Source of the DNA: Prochlorococcus marinus XMU1406
GTDB taxonomy: Bacteria > Cyanobacteriota > Cyanobacteriia > PCC-6307 > Cyanobiaceae
Reading direction: 5' to 3'
Length of the DNA: 64,000 nucleotides
Assembly: GCF_017696055.1 (NCBI RefSeq)
Contig: NZ_JAAORG010000001.1
Coordinates: 558,001 to 622,000 of the forward strand
Positions 60,055 through 64,000 of this stretch are shown piece by piece (the first letter of the stretch is position 1; each line of letters starts with the position of its first letter). The notes below the pieces were generated by a model. That model had not been told where the DNA came from and made no database searches. It was given only the letters and a program-made list of their open reading frames with translations. A program made the position numbers and the translations under genes.

Positions 60055-61557
60055 TCAAGTTAAACTATTTTTGATTTTACCATTTATTAATTCGCCAACT
60101 ATTGCGATGGAGCTATAAGCTATCAAAACTAAGGTAACTTCTTTCCATGCGAAGGAACTTAGTGATTCTTGCAATTGCCAACCTAGACCAACACTTCCAA
60201 TGACCCCAACAATTGCAGTTTCTCTAATAATGATGTCAGATCTATAAGCGCAATATGCTAAGTAACTTTTTGCTTGTTGAGAAAATAAACCTAAAAGCCA
60301 ACTGGTCTTTTTTGAGATTCCTAGAGATTTCATTGCAATGTAATTTCTCCTGTCTTGGCTATCTAGATTTTTAAAAAGTAATTTGCTTGTAATGCCAGAG
60401 TTGTGAAGACCTAATGTTAAAGCTGCTAAAGATAAAGAAGGATTATTAAAAGTTAATAGAGTTAGAAGTATTACAGGTGTAGGTATTAAACGTAATAAAA
60501 ATGCAAAAATTTTTATAAAGATTTTAGAAGTATTGTTGTTAAAAATTCCTATTAATAATGGAGGTAAACTAATTGCGATTCCTGTTGATAAAAGACTTAA
60601 AATTATTGTTTCTAATATAAGTTTTAAGAAATCAAATAATCCTAAATCTGAGCTTGATTTAAACAGAGAACTAACGGAATTAAAATTTTCAAAATTATTA
60701 TTAAAAATAAAATAAAGAAAATATGAAAAAGAAAATAAAATTGTTATGAGAAAAACTGCAATAAAAAAAATAGATAGGATTTTATTTGTAGTGTTAAATT
60801 TTATTTTTTTGAATATTAATCCACAAAGAATTATCAAAATTGCTAAGGACCATAAATAAGTCCATAACTCTCTAAAATTCAAAGTTTGGAAAGATAAAAA
60901 AATACTGGTACCTATTCCTCCAATTCCAAAAAGTCCCAAAATCACCGTACTTCTTATTGCACACTCTAATCGATATAAACCAAAGTTTTTAAATGTGTTT
61001 ATTATTGGATTCCATACTATAGTTAGTAAAGAAGAAAATTTAGGTGCATTTATTTGATTTATAGATTCAAAACTTTTGTAGTCAATAGTTTCTAATTGTT
61101 CAGCAAAAACTTTTGAATTTACAGCAATATAAGGTATACATATAGCTATTATTCCTATTGAAAAATTTATTCCATATATTTGCATTAATAGTATTCCCCA
61201 AACTACTTCATGAATAGATCTAATTATTGTTAGAAAAAACCTTATTATGCGGTAAAAAAAATTTGGAATATTAAAGATTTTATAAAAAATATTTGAGGAT
61301 AATATTCCAAAAATTGCTCCAAAAATAATACTTACTATCCAACTAAAAAAACCAATTAAGATAGTTTCATTTAATCGATTAATTACGGTAATAATAATTT
61401 CATTATCGATCTTGGGATTAAATGCAGAAATTAAGAATTCTTGAAATAATTTAAATCCTCCAAAATGAATATTATTTATTAGTTGATACCCTAGAGGTAT
61501 CCAAACCAAAATTGGAAGAAAAGATAATGAGGTATAGTTTAATTTTAATTTATTCAA
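60055..61557 (-). CDS. phnE: Phosphonate/phosphite-type ABC permease, double-length PhnE
   Basis: A membrane permease of 500 aa, about twice a normal PhnE (~250-290). Two halves are visible: about 1-260 and 290-500, each with several hydrophobic segments and the EAA-like loop (FAEQLETIDYKSFESINQINAPKFSSL near 155-180 and LFKNLDSQDRRNYIAMKSLGISKKTSWL near 395-422). This is a fused tandem of two permease domains, so one chain may make the whole channel. Partners phnC and phnD lie just upstream. The substrate may be phosphonate, phosphite or phosphate esters. Confidence 0.85.
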   Translation of the reverse strand: MNKLKLNYTSLSFLPILVWIPLGYQLINNIHFGGFKLFQEFLISAFNPKIDNEIIITVINRLNETILIGFFSWIVSIIFGAIFGILSSNIFYKIFNIPNFFYRIIRFFLTIIRSIHEVVWGILLMQIYGINFSIGIIAICIPYIAVNSKVFAEQLETIDYKSFESINQINAPKFSSLLTIVWNPIINTFKNFGLYRLECAIRSTVILGLFGIGGIGTSIFLSFQTLNFRELWTYLWSLAILIILCGLIFKKIKFNTTNKILSIFFIAVFLITILFSFSYFLYFIFNNNFENFNSVSSLFKSSSDLGLFDFLKLILETIILSLLSTGIAISLPPLLIGIFNNNTSKIFIKIFAFLLRLIPTPVILLTLLTFNNPSLSLAALTLGLHNSGITSKLLFKNLDSQDRRNYIAMKSLGISKKTSWLLGLFSQQAKSYLAYCAYRSDIIIRETAIVGVIGSVGLGWQLQESLSSFAWKEVTLVLIAYSSIAIVGELINGKIKNSLT

Positions 61558-61561
61558 CTAA

Positions 61562-62305
61562 CTAATATATTTTGTCTAAATGAAGCTTCTTTAAATTATT
61601 TCTTTTTATATTGAAAAAAATTTTACCATCCCTTATTCCAATAACTTTATCGAAATCGTTCAGCAAATCTAATCTATGTAATGCAACTAATGCCGTCTTT
61701 GGGGATTTTTTTGTATTATTTTTATCTTCATTTTCTAGCAGCAAGTTTTTAATTGTTGTTATCAATTTTGGATCTAAATTATTAAAAGGCTCATCTGCAA
61801 GTAATATATTTGATCCTTGAATTAATGATCTAGCTATAGCCACCCTTTGTCTTTGCCCCCCAGATAGTTTTCTGATTTTTTTGTCGTAAATAGAGTTATG
61901 AAGTCTACATAATTGCATACATTTATGCGCCTTCTTAAAAGAACTTATATTTAGTAAATTTTTAAAAGCGAAATAAAAATTGTGTTCCGCTAGTATTCCA
62001 CAATTAACATTTTGTTCTGCAGAGAGATCTTCTATTAATCTTAAATCCTGCCAAATAGTTGTTATTTTACTTTTCTGCTTTCTATCTAATTTCTCGAAAC
62101 TTTTATTGAATAATTTAACCTCACCTTGAGTTGGCTTGATAGTGCCATTAAGTACTGATATAAGTGTAGTTTTCCCTGAACCACTTTTACCTAAAAGTGC
62201 AATTTTTTCCCCAGAATTTATTTTTAAATTTATTTTATTTAGAATCAGATTATTTTTGTTTTTATAAGATATATTTTTTAATTCTAAGAGAGTATTATTA
62301 TTCAT
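61562..62305 (-). CDS. phnC: Phosphonate/phosphite ABC transporter ATPase PhnC
   Basis: A 247-aa ATPase. Walker [19 protein letters not shown] at 36-53, signature KLSGGQRQRVAIARSLI near 143-159, Walker B ILLADEPFNNLDP near 164-176 and switch His in LVALHRLDLL near 206. The Q-loop is in TTIWQDLRLIEDLS. Its start overlaps the phnD stop by 4 bp and its stop is 4 bp from the phnE start, so the order phnD-phnC-phnE forms a tight operon. Confidence 0.88.
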   Translation of the reverse strand: MNNNTLLELKNISYKNKNNLILNKINLKINSGEKIALLGKSGSGKTTLISVLNGTIKPTQGEVKLFNKSFEKLDRKQKSKITTIWQDLRLIEDLSAEQNVNCGILAEHNFYFAFKNLLNISSFKKAHKCMQLCRLHNSIYDKKIRKLSGGQRQRVAIARSLIQGSNILLADEPFNNLDPKLITTIKNLLLENEDKNNTKKSPKTALVALHRLDLLNDFDKVIGIRDGKIFFNIKRNNLKKLHLDKIY

Positions 62306-63195
62306 CTAATTTTATTTAATTTCCTCCCGATATCCTCTATATTTTTATATTGTTTTGCTTCTGCATTTATAAATCTTTTTGCATTAAACATATCTAATAT
62401 CTTTTTATGTGATTTTTGCTTTATATCTAAATTTAGAATTACTGATTTAAGTTCGTTTGTAAACCCTTCCCCGAATCTATTTTCAAGATCCCCTTGAGCT
62501 ACCCAATGATAGTCAACATATTCTGGGGTGATCCAGAATAATTCTAAATTACTTGTTCTTTTGGGATTATTTTTACGATTGTTTTCCCAAACTTGTTTAT
62601 TTAAAGCTCCAGCATCAAATGCCCCACTATTAACTAAAGCTATAGTGGTATCATGACTCCCACTAAAACCTGCTTTTTTCCCTTTAAAGTGTTTAATTTC
62701 TACTCCCGCTTGATTTAAAAAATATTCTGGCATTAATCTTCCAGAAGTTGAGTTTTCAGAGCCAAAAGTAAATCTTAAATTCTTTAGATTTTTAAGTCCT
62801 TTAATGTTTGAAATTGAGTTAAGTTCTAAATTTTTGTTTACTATAAAAACACTTTTAAATTCCTTATCAATATCTCTTTGAGCTATGACAATTGAATTAG
62901 GAGTTTGTAATCTTGCTTGCACTCCTGATAACGCGCCAAACCAAACTAAATCTAGATCTTTAGTTCTAAATCCAGTTACTGCTGCAACATAATTAATAAC
63001 AGGAATGTATTTAACTTCTACATCAAGTTGTTTGGATAATTCTTTTGAAAATAAATTAAATCTTTTATCCAAAACATCTTGGTTTTGATCAGGTATTGCT
63101 CCAACTTTTAAAACTTTGGGATTTGAAAATACAGGTGATGAAAAAATAGAAAATAATAAAGATGAACTTAGTAGGATTTTTTTTAAATTGAACAT
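62302..63195 (-). CDS. phnD: Phosphonate/phosphite-binding protein PhnD
   Basis: The periplasmic solute-binding protein of the transporter. The 297-aa protein has a signal peptide at 1-24 (FNLKKILLSSSLLFSIFSSPVFS). Seen: LKVGAIPDQNQDVLDKRFNLFSKELSKQLD near 30-58, the binding-site region WFGALSGVQARLQTP near 85-99, and FTFGSENSTSGRLMPEYFLNQAGVE (140-164), followed by FSGSHDTTIALVNSGAFDAGALNK (175-198), all in the PhnD/PtxB family. The ligand is not fixed by sequence. Gap to the aminotransferase stop upstream is 27 bp. Confidence 0.88.
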   Translation of the reverse strand: MFNLKKILLSSSLLFSIFSSPVFSNPKVLKVGAIPDQNQDVLDKRFNLFSKELSKQLDVEVKYIPVINYVAAVTGFRTKDLDLVWFGALSGVQARLQTPNSIVIAQRDIDKEFKSVFIVNKNLELNSISNIKGLKNLKNLRFTFGSENSTSGRLMPEYFLNQAGVEIKHFKGKKAGFSGSHDTTIALVNSGAFDAGALNKQVWENNRKNNPKRTSNLELFWITPEYVDYHWVAQGDLENRFGEGFTNELKSVILNLDIKQKSHKKILDMFNAKRFINAEAKQYKNIEDIGRKLNKIR

Positions 63196-63200
63196 AATTG

Positions 63201-63230
63201 TTTTTAATCAATAATTTTTTAATCAATAAT
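63201..63230. repeat. 15-bp perfect tandem duplication
   Basis: TTTTTAATCAATAAT occurs twice in tandem (63201-63215 and 63216-63230), covering the aminotransferase stop codon (63223-63225) and the spacer before phnD. It probably arose by slippage. It may alter the distance between the two genes. Confidence 0.7.
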
Positions 63231-64000
63231 ATTTTGAAATTGCTTTCACAAGCCTTCCTATGCCATCTTTTATTTTAACCTCTGAAGCGGCACAAGAGAT
63301 TCTTATACATTCGTCAGCCCCAAAAGCTTTTCCAGGAACAACAACTAATCCATAATCTTGAAGAGCTTTGTTGCAGAAATCAACAGAAGTAATTGAGGAG
63401 TTAGGTAATTTTGGAAATGCGTAAAATGCTCCATTAGGCTCTTCAATATAAATACCATTTATATTCTTAAGGCCCTCATAGAGAAGACTTCTTCTTTGAT
63501 CATAATGGCTATTTATCATTGAGAAAAATTCATTATTAATTTTTAAAGCCTCTAAAGCACCTTTTTGAACAAAAGAGCAAACATTGCTTGTGCTTTGACT
63601 TTGTAATGCTGAGGATGCTTTGATTACATCTTTGGGACCTACTAAATAACCTATCCTCCAGCCAGTCATAGCCCATCCTTTCGCAAATCCATTTATTATA
63701 AAAATCCTATCTTTTAAGTCATTTGCTAATGAAGATATACTGTAGTGTTTAAATTCTTTTTTAAGGATTAGCTCGTAAATCTCATCAGAAAGAATATTGA
63801 TCTTTGGATTTTCTCTGGCTAAATCGGCAATTTGCAACAATTCTTCCTTTGACATAACTCTTCCAGTAGGGTTATTAGGAGAATTGATAATTATAAATTT
63901 AGTTTTAGAGGAGATTTTAGACTTTAAGTCTTTTATATTTATTTTAAATCCATCTTCAGCTGAAGAATTTGTAAAGATTGGCTTTCCACCAGCCAACCTA
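63223..64000 (-). CDS. Aspartate/aromatic aminotransferase, class I, cut by window end
   Basis: The C-terminal ~259 residues of a PLP aminotransferase; the frame is open through base 64000, so the TTG at 63996 is internal (Leu in RLAGGKP). Seen: INSPNNPTGRVMSKEEL near 38-54, LSDEIYELI, the PLP lysine in INGFAKGWAMTGWRIGYLVG (near 99) and the substrate Arg in the C-terminal CIRISCAAS. The FAKGWAMTGWRIG form fits the aspartate aminotransferase I-gamma group. Start lies beyond the window. It is 27 bp upstream of phnD but probably belongs to a different unit. Confidence 0.85.
   Translation of the reverse strand, partial: RLAGGKPIFTNSSAEDGFKINIKDLKSKISSKTKFIIINSPNNPTGRVMSKEELLQIADLARENPKINILSDEIYELILKKEFKHYSISSLANDLKDRIFIINGFAKGWAMTGWRIGYLVGPKDVIKASSALQSQSTSNVCSFVQKGALEALKINNEFFSMINSHYDQRRSLLYEGLKNINGIYIEEPNGAFYAFPKLPNSSITSVDFCNKALQDYGLVVVPGKAFGADECIRISCAASEVKIKDGIGRLVKAISKYY

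Overview
The window reads as a piece of a picocyanobacterial chromosome, almost certainly Prochlorococcus and probably a high-light-adapted strain. Evidence seen directly: very AT-rich DNA, densely packed genes on both strands with frequent 1-4 nt overlaps and many TTG/GTG starts, a divinyl-chlorophyll a/b antenna gene (pcb, 19383-20441) in place of phycobilisome genes, a lycopene cyclase of the Prochlorococcus type, a B12-dependent class II ribonucleotide reductase, and many small cyanobacterial hypothetical proteins. The strain and clade are inferred from remembered gene content and order and were not computed.

Layout. 1-18.5 kb is core metabolism: the end of menD, menB (phylloquinone), glgA (glycogen), murF, glmU, aroA, a comB-like phosphatase, a nitrilase, an amidase and murI in an overlapping wall-turnover run, a solanesyl diphosphate synthase, acs, an epsilon-like exonuclease, a protein made of ten-residue repeats, and hisS. 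18.6-28.9 kb holds pcb with a clear terminator, a glutamate symporter, a GST, a GIY-YIG/membrane fusion, two SDR enzymes (one resembling protochlorophyllide reductase), lycopene epsilon-type cyclase, MscS, an isochorismatase-type hydrolase and a Fur regulator. 28.9-33.6 kb holds an ArsS-like radical SAM enzyme, an StpA-like phosphatase and a glycerol-3-phosphate-dehydrogenase-like protein. 33.6-37.4 kb is a sulfur block: metY, metA and a SulP transporter. 37.4-46.1 kb is mixed (FAD oxidase, CbiX chelatase, GMC oxidoreductase, pentapeptide protein, small unknowns, glyoxalase, Tic20-like).

46.1-48.8 kb is a small mobile island at a tRNA-Ser(UGA) gene. One complete tRNA (48493-48579) is accompanied by two 3'-half copies and one 5'-half copy, all ending at the anticodon loop. 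They delimit two tandem mini-elements, each with two small genes on the minus strand and homologous ends carrying a tRNA-distal terminator, a TAAGGAAC site and pairs of 11-bp-spaced repeats. No integrase is present, so these look like defective or in-trans mobilised elements. This is the most unusual part of the window.

48.9-64 kb returns to core functions: tiny genes (49-aa membrane protein, DUF4278), nrdJ, a methyltransferase, prfC, a CPP1/J-like protein, hslO, an ECF-like ATPase, DUF3531, rsmE, a VTE6/DUF92 protein, an SGNH hydrolase, the phosphonate/phosphite-type ABC transporter phnD-phnC-phnE (with a double-length permease), and an aminotransferase cut by the window edge. No rRNA, CRISPR array, transposase or prophage structural gene was seen.
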